This document shows, piece by piece, positions 15,942 to 24,234 of a DNA stretch of 64,000 bases. The notes beneath the pieces are model-generated. The model worked only from the letters and a program-made list of their open reading frames with translations. It had not been told where the DNA came from and ran no database searches. The stretch spans positions 1,178,001 to 1,242,000 of the forward strand of contig NZ_LT607409.1 of NCBI RefSeq assembly GCF_900091505.1, written 5' to 3'. This DNA comes from Micromonospora chokoriensis (lineage in GTDB: Bacteria > Actinomycetota > Actinomycetes > Mycobacteriales > Micromonosporaceae). The position numbers and the translations under genes were made by a program. Numbering within the stretch: the stretch's first letter is position 1; each line of letters starts with the position of its first letter.

Positions 15942-16876
15942 GTCGCCACCATCCGAACCGAGGTTCCCGGGCCGAGCCGGGCCGGTGGGTCGGCATGGAC
16001 GTCGAAGAGGACCAGTTCGGTGCGGCCGACCAACTGCCAGCCACCCGGTGACGCACCCGGATAGATGCCGGCGTACGGGCCGGCGAGGGCGACCGAGCCG
16101 GCCGGCACCCGGGGCCGGGGGGTGGCCAGCCGGGGCAGCGCCAGCTCGGCCGGCAGCCCGGTCAGGTAGGGGAAACCGGGGGCGAATCCACAGAACGCGA
16201 CCCGGAACCGGGTGCTGGTCAGCCGGCGCAGAACGGTGGGCACGTCCACGTTCCAGTACTCGGCCACTGTCGGCAGGTCCGGCCCGTCGAAACAGACCGG
16301 GACGACGACCTCCGTGGCGGCACGGTCGGGTGTGCCGGCAGTGGCGTCGAGACCGCTAACCCGGGCGACGGCGTCGCGGTCTGCGGGCAGAGCGGTGGCG
16401 TCGCGGTCGGTGGCCCGGGCGGTGGCGTCGCCGTCTGCGGGCCGGGCGGTGGCGTCGCCGTCTGCGGGCCGGGCGGTGGCGTCGCCGTCTGCGGGCGGGG
16501 CGGTGGCGTCGCCGTCTGCGGGCCGGGCGGTGGCGTCGCCGTCTGCGGGCGGGGCGGTGGCGTCGCCGTCTGCGGGCGGGGCGGCTGTGGGGGCGGCGAG
16601 TCTGTCGGGGCGGTTTGTCGCGGCGGCGACGTCCCCCGCCCAACGGGCCAGTTGCTCGGCCGTGGCGCTCGGGTCGGGCAGACCGTCGAGCAGGACGGTG
16701 CCGGCCGCCGGCACGATCTCGACGGCGACCAGGTCGCCCTGTTCCCGACGCCGCCACAGTTCGGCCCGCCACGCTTCGACCAGGTCGACCTCGGGTACGT
16801 CGTCGGGCACGCCGTCGTCGGTGGTGGTGGTGCAGTCGAGTAGCAGGGCGTGCGCCCCGACGGGCCGGATCCGCAT
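15938..16876 (-). CDS. pxpB: 5-oxoprolinase subunit B with repeat insertion
   Basis: 312-aa PxpB/KipI-family subunit (allophanate hydrolase subunit 1). The N-terminal part (1-95) and the C-terminal part (about 188-312), with FCGFAPGFPYLTGL and GSVALAGPYAGIYP, are conserved. Between them residues 101-172 are eight tandem 9-residue units (PADGDATAR/P), absent from the usual family, which is 210-240 aa long. The insertion lies at the junction of the two subdomains and keeps frame because the DNA unit is 27 bp. First gene of the pxpBCA operon. The insertion is probably a flexible loop, with activity retained. Confidence 0.88.
   Translation of the reverse strand: MRIRPVGAHALLLDCTTTTDDGVPDDVPEVDLVEAWRAELWRRREQGDLVAVEIVPAAGTVLLDGLPDPSATAEQLARWAGDVAAATNRPDRLAAPTAAPPADGDATAPPADGDATARPADGDATAPPADGDATARPADGDATARPADGDATARATDRDATALPADRDAVARVSGLDATAGTPDRAATEVVVPVCFDGPDLPTVAEYWNVDVPTVLRRLTSTRFRVAFCGFAPGFPYLTGLPAELALPRLATPRPRVPAGSVALAGPYAGIYPGASPGGWQLVGRTELVLFDVHADPPARLGPGTSVRMVAT
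16361..16576. repeat. 27-bp tandem repeat, 8 copies, coding
   Basis: Eight consecutive 27-bp units inside pxpB; six are near identical (GCGGTGGCGTCGCCGTCTGC-type core) and two diverged copies are at the low-coordinate end. They encode PADGDATA[R/P]. High identity implies recent expansion. Confidence 0.92.
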
Positions 16877-16949
16877 CGGTTCATCTTCGCCGATGGCCCG
16901 GGGTCGCGGTGTTCACGATGTCGGTGCCGGGCGTCACCGACGCGACTAC

Positions 16950-16983
16950 TTGAAAGTAACCTACGGTGCCGTAACCTGATGTC
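16950..16983 (+). promoter_or_regulatory. Probable promoter with palindrome for trhA
   Basis: TTGAAA at 16950-16955 and TAACCT at 16972-16977 are spaced 16 bp, and the GTG start is only 6 bases after the -10, suggesting a leaderless mRNA. The spacer contains TACGG-TG-CCGTA (16962-16973), a palindrome flanked by direct GTAACC repeats, a likely operator. Confidence 0.5.
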
Positions 16984-17661
16984 GTGACCACCTCCGCCCC
17001 GCTTCGCCTGAAGCCGGTCGACATCGGTAAGCCCCGGATGCGCGGCTGGCTGCACACGTACGCCTTCTTCGTCGCCCTGGTCTGCGGCATCGTGCTCTGC
17101 TCGATCGCCGCCACCCGACCGGGCTGGGCACCCCTGGTGAGCTGCCTCATCTACAGCCTGACGGTCTGCGGGCTCTTCGGCACGAGCGCGCTGTACCACC
17201 GTCGAGTGTGGTCGGAGCGCGGCTACCAGGTGATGCGGCGGATGGACCACTCGATGATCTTCGTGTTCATCGCCGGCACGTACACACCGTTCTGCGTGAT
17301 GCTGCTCGCGCCCCGGCCGGCCACCGTGATGCTGGCCCTGGTCTGGGGCGGGGCGCTGGCCGGCGTGGCTCTCAAGGTGGTCTGGCCGCACGCGCCGCGC
17401 TGGGTGTCCGCGCCGCTCTACCTGGCGCTGGGCTGGGTGTCGGTGGCCATGCTGCCGGAGATCCTGCACGGCGGCGGGGTCGCGGCGCTGGTGCTGCTGA
17501 TCGTCGGCGGCCTGATCTACAGCATCGGCGCGGTCTTCTACGCGTTGCGGCGGCCCAATCCGTGGCCGACCGTCTTCGGTCACCACGAGTTCTTCCACGC
17601 CTGCACGCTGCTGGCGGCGCTCTGCCACCACATCGCGATCTACTTCGCGCTGTTCGCCTGA
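16984..17661 (+). CDS. trhA: TrhA/hemolysin III family (PAQR-like) membrane protein
   Basis: 225-aa seven-transmembrane protein of the hemolysin III/PAQR superfamily. Conserved segments are SALYHRR with the family His, MDHSMIFVFIAGTYTPF, and the C-terminal GHHEFFHACTLLAALCHH, which supplies the putative metal-binding His/Asp set. Bacterial TrhA is linked to membrane energetics and fluidity homeostasis. GTG 16984 is placed by the family start and by the promoter immediately upstream. Divergent from the pxp operon. Confidence 0.88.
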   Translation: MTTSAPLRLKPVDIGKPRMRGWLHTYAFFVALVCGIVLCSIAATRPGWAPLVSCLIYSLTVCGLFGTSALYHRRVWSERGYQVMRRMDHSMIFVFIAGTYTPFCVMLLAPRPATVMLALVWGGALAGVALKVVWPHAPRWVSAPLYLALGWVSVAMLPEILHGGGVAALVLLIVGGLIYSIGAVFYALRRPNPWPTVFGHHEFFHACTLLAALCHHIAIYFALFA

Positions 17662-17750
17662 CTCAGACGGCCGGGGCGCAGGCGCAGCCGGGCGAACACA
17701 CACCAGCAACGCCGTCCGGCGGGCAACACCACGGCCGCGGCCACCATGCT

Positions 17751-17817
17751 CGTGCTTGATCAAGGATGTAGTGGCCTCGGTCGCGTCCCGAAGGCCCTCC
17801 TTCCTGGATCGAGCACG
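17751..17817. repeat. REP-like palindrome, CGTGCT-GATC family
   Basis: CGTGCTTGATCAAGGA at the left and the complement of TCCTGGATCGAGCACG at the right form an imperfect inverted repeat with GGCC at both inner ends. It is intergenic and unlinked to a stop codon by less than 80 bp, so not a simple terminator. Confidence 0.65.
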
Positions 17818-17858
17818 ATCTCCGGGCGATTCGCCGTGCCCCAGCACCGGGCAGACCT

Positions 17859-17938
17859 CAAGATCCGCGCAACTTCGGTGAAACTGCTGCCTCAACGCGC
17901 CCGCAGACAGCAACTTCACCGCAAGTGTGCGGATCTTG
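17859..17938. repeat. REP-like palindrome, CAAGATCCGC family
   Basis: 31-nt arms at 17859-17889 and 17908-17938 share CAAGATCCGC, GGTGAA and GCTG blocks (about 24 of 31 positions) around a GC-rich 18-nt loop. Separated by 41 bp from the preceding palindrome of another family. Confidence 0.7.
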
Positions 17939-18077
17939 CCAGGCGCAGGCGGGGGCGGGGCAGGGCAGGCGTCGCGGCGGGGATGGGGCGGCGGGCTCGC
18001 GGCGCGCGCAGGGACTGGGGTGAAACGCGAGCCGGGGCCCCGCGACGCTGCGGGACCCCGGAGTGCGCGAGTGGGGA

Positions 18078-18365
18078 TCAGACCGGGTGGCCCGGGCGGC
18101 GAACCTCGCGGTACTCCCGCATGACCTGGTCGTCCTGGACCGGCACGACCCGGTCGGCCACGACGCGCTCCTCGCGTACCGGGGCGGCGACCACCGTGCG
18201 GCGGCGACTGTTCCAGAAGTAGAGGGTGGCGAGCAGGCCGGCGACACCGGCCAGCATCAGCACCCAGCCGACCACGGACAGGTTCAACCAGCCCAGGTCG
18301 GCCTCCACGGCGAATGCGAAGATCGCGCCGAGCGCGATCAAGAAGATGCTGCCACCAATGCCCAT
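18078..18365 (-). CDS. DUF6458-family small membrane protein
   Basis: 95-aa protein with two transmembrane helices (MGIGGSIFLIALGAIFAFAVE and VVGWVLMLAGVAGLLATLYFW), then a basic/acidic cytoplasmic tail. The ATG at 18365 is preceded by GAGGAGCGAGAC. It is clearly paralogous to the gene at 19070-19339. The function is not known; the family is common in actinobacteria. Confidence 0.8.
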   Translation of the reverse strand: MGIGGSIFLIALGAIFAFAVEADLGWLNLSVVGWVLMLAGVAGLLATLYFWNSRRRTVVAAPVREERVVADRVVPVQDDQVMREYREVRRPGHPV

Positions 18366-18477
18366 GTCTCGCTCCTCGGCTCTAACCTGGCGTACGACGC
18401 GCCGCGGCCGTCGGTAGGGGTGCGGCAGGCATTGACTTACCCAGGCACGGAGATCGCCAATCGGGCAAGCTGGTGGC

Positions 18478-19017
18478 ATGACGGACGCCGACCCCGACAC
18501 ACGGACACTGGTCCTGCTGCGGCACGCCAAGGCCGAGCAGGGCAGCGACGCGGCGGACGACGCCGAACGACCGCTCAGCGCACGGGGGGAGTCTGACGCG
18601 GCGGCGGCGGGTGCCTGGCTGGCGCGGAGCGGCCTGCTGCCCGACGTGGTGATCTGCTCGACCGCAAGACGCACCCGGCAGACCTGGCACGGGGTGGCGA
18701 TGGGGATGACCGGTTCACCGCCGGAGGGTGGTCCGAGTGGTCCTCGACCGACCGTCCGTTACGAGCCCGGGGCGTACGACGCCCACCCGGAGGAGTTGTT
18801 GGCGCTGGTCCGCACTGTCGACCCGGCGGCCCGGACCGCACTACTGATTGCTCATAACCCGGGCATTTCGCTACTCTCGGCGCTCCTCGATCCGGACGGG
18901 GCTGCCGAGGAGGGTCTGCGTACCGCCGAGTTGGCGGTACACCGTGGCCGATTCGACTGGGCGGGGTTGAGCCGGGCGGGAGCCCCGATCACGGCGGGGC
19001 ACACCGCACGCGACTGA
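18478..19017 (+). CDS. sixA: SixA-type phosphohistidine phosphatase
   Basis: 179-aa histidine phosphatase. The catalytic RHG-like motif is LLRHAKAEQ near residue 15, with STARRTRQTW, YEPGAYDAHPEEL and the second catalytic His in IAHNPGIS. This is the SixA signature, with RHA in place of RHG. No signal peptide. It lies between two leftward DUF6458 genes and diverges from the first. The physiological substrate is unknown here; E. coli SixA acts on phosphohistidine in phosphorelay or PTS proteins. Confidence 0.88.
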   Translation: MTDADPDTRTLVLLRHAKAEQGSDAADDAERPLSARGESDAAAAGAWLARSGLLPDVVICSTARRTRQTWHGVAMGMTGSPPEGGPSGPRPTVRYEPGAYDAHPEELLALVRTVDPAARTALLIAHNPGISLLSALLDPDGAAEEGLRTAELAVHRGRFDWAGLSRAGAPITAGHTARD

Positions 19018-19047
19018 GCCACCCGCCGGTGACCGGCGGGTGGCTCA
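19015..19047. terminator. Terminator at the sixA stop
   Basis: A perfect 15-bp stem, TGAGCCACCCGCCGG (19015-19029, starting with the sixA TGA) and its complement at 19033-19047, with loop TGA. It can serve both sixA and the convergent DUF6458 gene. Confidence 0.8.
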
Positions 19048-19069
19048 GGAGTACGCGCCCGGGCCGCGC

Positions 19070-19339
19070 TCAGGACGGCGGGGCGGTCGGTGGCGGCGGG
19101 TCCGGCGGCGGCGGCATCATCGCGGTCGGATGAGAGAGCCGGTTCTCCTCCACGATGAGGGTCCGGGCCCGCTTACGCCGGTCCTGCCAGAACCAGAGCG
19201 TGGTCAGCAGTACGGCCAGCCCGGCCAGGATGAAGACCCAGCCGACCGCCCGTACGTCGATCCACCAGACGTTGGCTCTCAGCGCGAAGGTCAGGATCGC
19301 GCCGATCGCGATGAGAAAGATGCCGCTTCCTACACCCAT
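19070..19339 (-). CDS. DUF6458-family small membrane protein, second copy
   Basis: 89-aa paralogue of the 18078-18365 protein. Two transmembrane helices (IFLIAIGAILTFALRANVWW and VGWVFILAGLAVLLTTLWFW) precede a tail with a polyproline run (MMPPPPDPPPP). ATG 19339. Convergent with sixA. Confidence 0.8.
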   Translation of the reverse strand: MGVGSGIFLIAIGAILTFALRANVWWIDVRAVGWVFILAGLAVLLTTLWFWQDRRKRARTLIVEENRLSHPTAMMPPPPDPPPPTAPPS

Positions 19340-19598
19340 ATGCGCTGCACTCCCCCGTGCGGTGGCTCTGGGCGTTCCCTTTCGAGGTCACGCGACGGTT
19401 ACCCGTCACGACGCCGGCATACCCGGCCGGGCTGGCCCAATGCGTGTTCACGCTGCCCGCAGCGTCAGCCGCCGGTGCGACACCGCGATGAACGCCGCCG
19501 CCACTGGCGGGCGCCCGGAAACGGCGGCGGCCGGCGGGGGCAGTTGGCCCTCGCCGGCCGTCGGTGTCGGCCCGGGTGGTGCGACCCGGAACCGTCAG

Positions 19599-19614
19599 CC
19601 GTGCCGTGGCACGG
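19599..19614 (-). terminator. Short hairpin after the acyl-CoA dehydrogenase
   Basis: CCGTGCC-GT-GGCACGG directly abuts the stop of the minus-strand gene at 19615. The stem is only 7 bp, so termination is tentative. Confidence 0.35.
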
Positions 19615-21471
19615 TCAGAAGGCCTCCTCCGGGAGGTCCATGATGTCGAGGTCGGCACCCTCGATGATCCGCCGGTCGGCGCCGATGCGGGGCAGGACCT
19701 CGCGGGCGAAGAAACGGGCAGCGGCCACCTTGCCGGTGTAGAACGCCTTGTCGCTGGGGGAGACCTCGCCGGCGAGGGCCTTCAGCGCCACGTCGGCCTG
19801 CCGCTGGAGCAGCCAGCCGACGACCAGGTCACCGATCGCCAGCAGGAAGCGCCGGCTGCTGAGCCCGACCTTGTACAGCGCCCGGGTGTCGCCACCCTGT
19901 GCCTCGCCCAGCCAACCGGTCATCACGCCCAGGATGTTCTGGACCTCGGCCAGGGCCTTACCGAGCGCCTGCCGCTCCTCCTTGAGCTGGCCGTTGCCCG
20001 CCTCGGAGGAGATGAACTCCTGGATCTCGCCGGCTACCGCCATCAGCGCCTTGCCGTTGTCCCGGACGATCTTGCGGAAGATCAGGTCCAGGCTCTGGAT
20101 GGCGGTGGTGCCCTCGTACAGAGTGTCGATCTTGGCGTCGCGGACGTACTGCTCCAGCGGGTAGTCCTGGAGGAACCCGGAACCACCGAAGGTCTGCAGC
20201 GACTCGTGCCCGAGCAACTCGTAGGCGCGCTCCGAACCGACACCCTTGACCAGCGGCAGCAGCAGGTCGTTGACCCGCTTGGCCAGCTTGGTGGCCTTCT
20301 CGTCGCCGGCAGCCTCGGCGATCGCGACCCTGTCCTGCCAGGAGGCGGTGTAGAGGACCAGAGCACGAAGACCCTCGGCGTACGACTTCTGCAGCAGCAG
20401 CGAGCGACGAACGTCCGGGTGGTGGGTGATGGTGACCCGAGGCGCGGCCTTGTCCGCCTGCTGGATCAGGTCGGCGCCCTGCACCCGGCTCTTCGCGTAC
20501 TCGAGGGCGTTGAGGTAGCCGGTGGAGAGGGTGGCGATCGCCTTGGTGCCGACAAGCATCCGGGCGTACTCAATGATCATGAACATCTGCCGGATGCCGT
20601 CGTGCTTGTCACCGAGCAGCCAGCCCTTGGCCGGTACGCCGTGCTCGCCGAAGGTCAGCTCGCAGGTGTTGGAGACCTTCAGGCCCATCTTGTGCTCGAC
20701 GTTCGTGGTGTAGACGCCGTTGCGCTCGCCCAGCTCGCCGGTGGTCTCGTCGAAGTGGAACTTCGGCACCACGAAGAGCGACAGGCCCTTGGTGCCGGGG
20801 CCACCGACGCCCTCCACGCCGACCGGGCGGGCCAGCACGTAGTGCACGATGTTGTCGCTCAGGTCGTGCTCACCCGAGGTGATGAAGCGCTTCACGCCCT
20901 CGATGTGCCAGGAGCCGTCGGGCTGCTGCGTCGCGCGGGCGCGGCCGGCGCCGACGTCCGAGCCGGCGTCCGGCTCGGTGAGGACCATCGTGGAGCCCCA
21001 CTGCTTGTCGATGAAGAGCTTGGCCCACTGCTTCTGCCGGTCGGTGCCCTCGACGTGCAGCACGTGCGCGAAGGACGGGCCGGAGGCGTACATCCAGATG
21101 GGGGCGTTCGAGCCGAGCACCAGCTCGGCGAGCGCCCACCAGAGGGCACGGGGTGCGTTGGTGCCACCCAGCTCGGGCGGCAGGTCCAGGCGCCAGAACT
21201 CGGAGTCCATGAATGCCTGGTAGGACTTCTTGAACGACGCCGGCAGGGGCGCGGTGTGCGTGGCCGGGTCGAACACCGGCGGGTTGCGGTCGCTGTCCGT
21301 GTAGCTGGCGGCGAGGTCCTCGCGAGCGAGACGGTCGAGCTCGGCGAGGAAGCTGCGGGCGGTGTCGGCGTCGAGATCCGAGTACGGCTCCTGGCCGAAC
21401 GCCCGGTCCGCCCCGAAGACCTCGAACAGGTTGAACTCAAGGTCCCGCAGGTTGCTCTTGTAGTGGGTCAT
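19615..21471 (-). CDS. FadE5-like acyl-CoA dehydrogenase
   Basis: 618-aa FAD-dependent acyl-CoA dehydrogenase catalysing the first beta-oxidation step. It follows M. tuberculosis FadE5 closely along its length, from the N-terminal [19 protein letters not shown] to [39 protein letters not shown] and LYEGTTAIQ (catalytic-Glu region) motifs, and it has the extra C-terminal domain of that subgroup. The frame continues upstream to 21561, but homology and a palindromic operator at 21499-21514 put the start at ATG 21471. FadE5 relatives act on broad-length acyl-CoAs. Confidence 0.9.
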   Translation of the reverse strand: MTHYKSNLRDLEFNLFEVFGADRAFGQEPYSDLDADTARSFLAELDRLAREDLAASYTDSDRNPPVFDPATHTAPLPASFKKSYQAFMDSEFWRLDLPPELGGTNAPRALWWALAELVLGSNAPIWMYASGPSFAHVLHVEGTDRQKQWAKLFIDKQWGSTMVLTEPDAGSDVGAGRARATQQPDGSWHIEGVKRFITSGEHDLSDNIVHYVLARPVGVEGVGGPGTKGLSLFVVPKFHFDETTGELGERNGVYTTNVEHKMGLKVSNTCELTFGEHGVPAKGWLLGDKHDGIRQMFMIIEYARMLVGTKAIATLSTGYLNALEYAKSRVQGADLIQQADKAAPRVTITHHPDVRRSLLLQKSYAEGLRALVLYTASWQDRVAIAEAAGDEKATKLAKRVNDLLLPLVKGVGSERAYELLGHESLQTFGGSGFLQDYPLEQYVRDAKIDTLYEGTTAIQSLDLIFRKIVRDNGKALMAVAGEIQEFISSEAGNGQLKEERQALGKALAEVQNILGVMTGWLGEAQGGDTRALYKVGLSSRRFLLAIGDLVVGWLLQRQADVALKALAGEVSPSDKAFYTGKVAAARFFAREVLPRIGADRRIIEGADLDIMDLPEEAF

Positions 21472-21498
21472 GCTCGCTGGCCCCGCTTCCGGACAGGT

Positions 21499-21514
21499 GT
21501 TACCGATCAGTAAC
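21499..21514 (-). promoter_or_regulatory. Palindromic operator upstream of fadE5-like gene
   Basis: GTTACCGATCAGTAAC is palindromic at 14 of 16 positions (GTTAC-N-GATC-N-GTAAC) and lies 28 bp before the ATG. Size and symmetry fit a TetR-family regulator of fatty-acid metabolism. No regulator gene is adjacent. Confidence 0.5.
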
Positions 21515-21600
21515 CCCAACTGTATTACTCGCGGGTAGGCAGCGACAAGCGGATCACGCAAGTGACGGCGATTACACAGCTTCGCGGCGCGCGGGCGAGA

Positions 21601-22809
21601 TCAGCTCTCGGCTGCCCCGACCTCCCAGCTCGGAACGGCCGCGGCCGCACCGGTGCGGGCACCCACGTACTCCATCAGGACCAGCGCGATGTCGTCGTCC
21701 AGACGTCCGTGGACCCACTCGATCAGAGCCGTCTCCAGCGAGGCCAGCCCGTTGGCGACAGTGCCGTGGCCGAGCAGCCGCCAGGCCCGGTCGGCGGTGG
21801 GAAAGAACTCGCCGTCCCGCCGCGCCTCGCCGAGCCCGTCGGTGAACAGCAGCAGCCGGTCCCCGGGCTCCAGGCGCTCGACCCGTGGGCGGACCACCGG
21901 CATGAACCCGAGCGGAGGCGCCGGCGCCGGCGGTTCCAACGGGATCACCGCGCCGCGACGCAACAGCAGGGGTGGCGGGTGCCCACAGTTGACGATCGTC
22001 AGTGTGCCGCCCCGCTCCTCGACCAGCGCCGCGGTCACGAAGTCCTCGTCACCGACGTTGCGGGCCACCGCGCGGTCCAGGTCGGCGACGACGGCCCGCA
22101 GGTCGGCCCGCTCGTACGCCACGTGCCGGTACGACCCGAGGACGATGCTCGCCAGTCGGACGGCGTCCAGGCCCTTGCCGCGTACGTCACCGATGATCAT
22201 GCGGACGCCGTAGGGCGTGTCGATCGCCTCGTACAGGTCACCGCCGATCTCGGCGGTCGCGGTGGAGGAGATGTAGCGACCGGCGACCGAGAGCGTGCCG
22301 ACCTGCGGCCCGAGCGGGCGTAGCACCGCCTGCTGGGCGACCGAGGCGAGCCTGGTCAACTCGACGATCTGCTCCGCCTGCCGCTGGCGTACCGACGTGA
22401 CCGCCACCGCCAATCCGGTGGCGAGCGCGACCCCTACCACGTCGACCGAGGTGTCCAGCGACATCGTCGGCTCGGCCAGGGCGAAGGCGGCCCCGACCAC
22501 TGTCGCACCGACGCCCACCCCGAGCACCACGGGCCAGGAGGCCAGCGCGGCGGCCAGGAAGGGCGCGGCGGCCAACAGCCCGACGTAGTGCGCCCAGCGG
22601 CCGTCCGCCGCCTCCACCGCCGACACGATCACGAGCAGAACGAGGGCCGCGCCGAGGCCGGCGCGGGATCCGGGGCTCAGCGGGCGTCCGCCCGGCTGGA
22701 GGAATCGCGTGGATACGAGGGACAGTTTGCCTGATCCTCGTGAATCGGTGAATGAACCTGACCCGTCGTCCGAGGAGGTTCTGACCGGCCGGGCCAATCG
22801 GGCGACCAA
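21601..22809 (-). CDS. Membrane-anchored SpoIIE-type (PP2C) phosphatase
   Basis: About 402 aa. Four to five N-terminal transmembrane segments are followed by a short linker helix and a PPM/SpoIIE phosphatase domain with IGGDLYEAI, GDVRGKGLDA, LFTDGLGEAR and DDDIALVLME metal-binding motifs. The start is uncertain: there is no ATG/GTG before the first helix, only TTG at 22809 or 22797; I use 22809. Such proteins usually dephosphorylate anti-anti-sigma factors, but no STAS or RsbW gene is nearby. It is followed by fadE5 after 129 bp. Confidence 0.82.
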   Translation of the reverse strand: MVARLARPVRTSSDDGSGSFTDSRGSGKLSLVSTRFLQPGGRPLSPGSRAGLGAALVLLVIVSAVEAADGRWAHYVGLLAAAPFLAAALASWPVVLGVGVGATVVGAAFALAEPTMSLDTSVDVVGVALATGLAVAVTSVRQRQAEQIVELTRLASVAQQAVLRPLGPQVGTLSVAGRYISSTATAEIGGDLYEAIDTPYGVRMIIGDVRGKGLDAVRLASIVLGSYRHVAYERADLRAVVADLDRAVARNVGDEDFVTAALVEERGGTLTIVNCGHPPPLLLRRGAVIPLEPPAPAPPLGFMPVVRPRVERLEPGDRLLLFTDGLGEARRDGEFFPTADRAWRLLGHGTVANGLASLETALIEWVHGRLDDDIALVLMEYVGARTGAAAAVPSWEVGAAES

Positions 22810-22829
22810 ATCGGCGTCACCCGCCCCGC

Positions 22830-23462
22830 TCAGCCGAGGACCTCGTAGCGGACGGTGAGCGCGCCGACGTCGACGGAGGCGATGGTGGCGAACGCGGCCC
22901 GGGAGAGGTCCAGGCAACGGCCGTCGATGAACGGGCCACGGTCGTTGATCCGCACCGTCACCGACTTGCCGTTGGCCGGGTTGGTCACCCGGACCTTGGT
23001 GTTGAACGGCAGCGTCTTGTGCGCGGCGGTCAGAGCGTTCGGGTTGAACGACTCGCCGTTGGCGGTGAGCTGCCCGTCGGAGTAGAACGAGGCACCACAC
23101 GAGCCGCTGTCCAGGACCTTCGCCGCCGCCGTGGTCTTCTTGGCGGTCGGGCTCGGCTTCGGTGACGCGGTGCGGGCCTTGCTTCGGGAGGCGGCCTGCT
23201 GCGAGCGGGTGGCCGACGGACTGGCGGACGCGCTCGGGGAGGCGCTGGCGCTCGGAGAGGCGACCGGCGAGCTGGGAGCGAGGCTGCTGGCGGCGGTGGT
23301 CGGGGTGAGGTCCAGGGTCGTCTGCCCTGACGGGGCGGAACCGGAGGTCAGCTGCACGGCACCGAACGTGCCCCCGACGGCGAGGGCGACGCCGACCGCC
23401 GCGGTGGCCACGATGCCCGCCGGAGAGGAGAAGATGCGGGTACGGGAGTGCCTGCCTGCCAC
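22830..23462 (-). CDS. RlpA-like double-psi beta-barrel secreted protein
   Basis: 210 aa. The N-terminal hydrophobic segment (about 17-36) acts as signal or anchor. A Ser/Ala/Pro-rich linker with SPSASAS repeats follows, then an RlpA/DPBB domain (about 120-210) with [51 protein letters not shown]. The catalytic-type Asp in NDRGPF is kept. GTG 23462 is chosen because AAAGGACC sits just upstream and the signal starts there; longer ATG frames give no sensible leader. Likely acts on or binds peptidoglycan. Confidence 0.82.
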   Translation of the reverse strand: MAGRHSRTRIFSSPAGIVATAAVGVALAVGGTFGAVQLTSGSAPSGQTTLDLTPTTAASSLAPSSPVASPSASASPSASASPSATRSQQAASRSKARTASPKPSPTAKKTTAAAKVLDSGSCGASFYSDGQLTANGESFNPNALTAAHKTLPFNTKVRVTNPANGKSVTVRINDRGPFIDGRCLDLSRAAFATIASVDVGALTVRYEVLG

Positions 23463-23499
23463 CGGCCCGGTCCTTTCGTCGACTGAACAAACCGGGTCG

Positions 23500-23531
23500 G
23501 ACCGTAACGAGAGAAGTACTTCCGAAGTCAA
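23500..23531 (-). promoter_or_regulatory. Possible promoter for the RlpA-like gene with palindrome
   Basis: On the minus strand TTGACT (23531-23526) is followed after about 17 bp by GTTACG. A perfect 10-bp palindrome GAAGTACTTC (23513-23522) lies in the spacer. Confidence 0.35.
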
Positions 23532-23649
23532 CGTGATCATAGTGGTATGCCCGTATTTGATCCGGTACGTGTAGCCGATCATCCGACCCCGGGTGGGCCG
23601 CCCGGCCCGGGTGCCGACACGTCGGCAGGCCGTGCCGGAGGATGAGCGG

Positions 23650-24201
23650 ATGCCCGCTGAGCTGACCGACCGCCTGGCCGCCCTGTTCCGGTGGATCGAC
23701 CCCGGCCCGGGCACGAGTCACCTGGTCAGCGACATCTCCGGTTGGTGGCGGGACCCGGCGGTCCTGGCCGAACTGGGTCCGGCCCTGGTGAGGCCGTACC
23801 GGGCCGCCCGGCCGACCGTGGTGCTCGCCCCGGCGGTCACCGGGCTGCTGCTCGGGCCCCTGGCCGCCACCGCACTCGGCGTCGGCTTCGTGGCCGCCCA
23901 CAAACCCGGCGACGGGCGACTGCCGGCCGGGCCGCTCACCTGGGCGCAGAGTCCACCGGACTACCGGGGTCGACAGGTCGACCTGGCCGTACGGGACCGG
24001 CACCTCGGCAGTGGCGACCGGGTGCTGGTGGTGGACGACTGGGTCCGCACGGGCGCGCAGATCCACGCCCTCTACGACATCTGCGCCGCACGGGGCGCCA
24101 AGGTGCTGGGCGCAGCCGTGGTGGCCGTCGACTGCCCGCCCGAGGTCGCTGCCGACCTCCGGATCACCGGCCTGATCAACGCCGCGGAACTGACGGCTTG
24201 A
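23650..24201 (+). CDS. Phosphoribosyltransferase-family protein
   Basis: 183-aa type I PRTase fold with the PRPP-binding loop [14 protein letters not shown] (two acidic residues, then TGAQ) near residue 118 and an upstream [14 protein letters not shown] hood segment. ATG 23650 is chosen over 23593, since the first 19 codons of the longer frame are Arg-rich and unsupported. Substrate base unknown; sequence context resembles adenine/xanthine-type PRTases or regulatory homologues. Followed 33 bp later by the questin-oxidase-like gene. Confidence 0.78.
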   Translation: MPAELTDRLAALFRWIDPGPGTSHLVSDISGWWRDPAVLAELGPALVRPYRAARPTVVLAPAVTGLLLGPLAATALGVGFVAAHKPGDGRLPAGPLTWAQSPPDYRGRQVDLAVRDRHLGSGDRVLVVDDWVRTGAQIHALYDICAARGAKVLGAAVVAVDCPPEVAADLRITGLINAAELTA

Positions 24202-24234
24202 CCTGAAGCACGGTTCAGCTTCGACGATCGACAC

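Larger units (their letters stand above)
17662..18077. other. Intergenic region filled by palindromic repeats
   Basis: 416 bp between trhA and the convergent DUF6458 gene. It holds two different palindromic repeats (17751-17817 and 17859-17938) and a G-rich tract after 17940. No ORF with coding character. The palindromes may also serve as transcription stops. Confidence 0.7.

Noticed and set aside
16356..16980. CRISPR-like array because of regular repeats
   Set aside because: Units are 27 bp with no spacers and are in frame with pxpB; they are coding tandem repeats.
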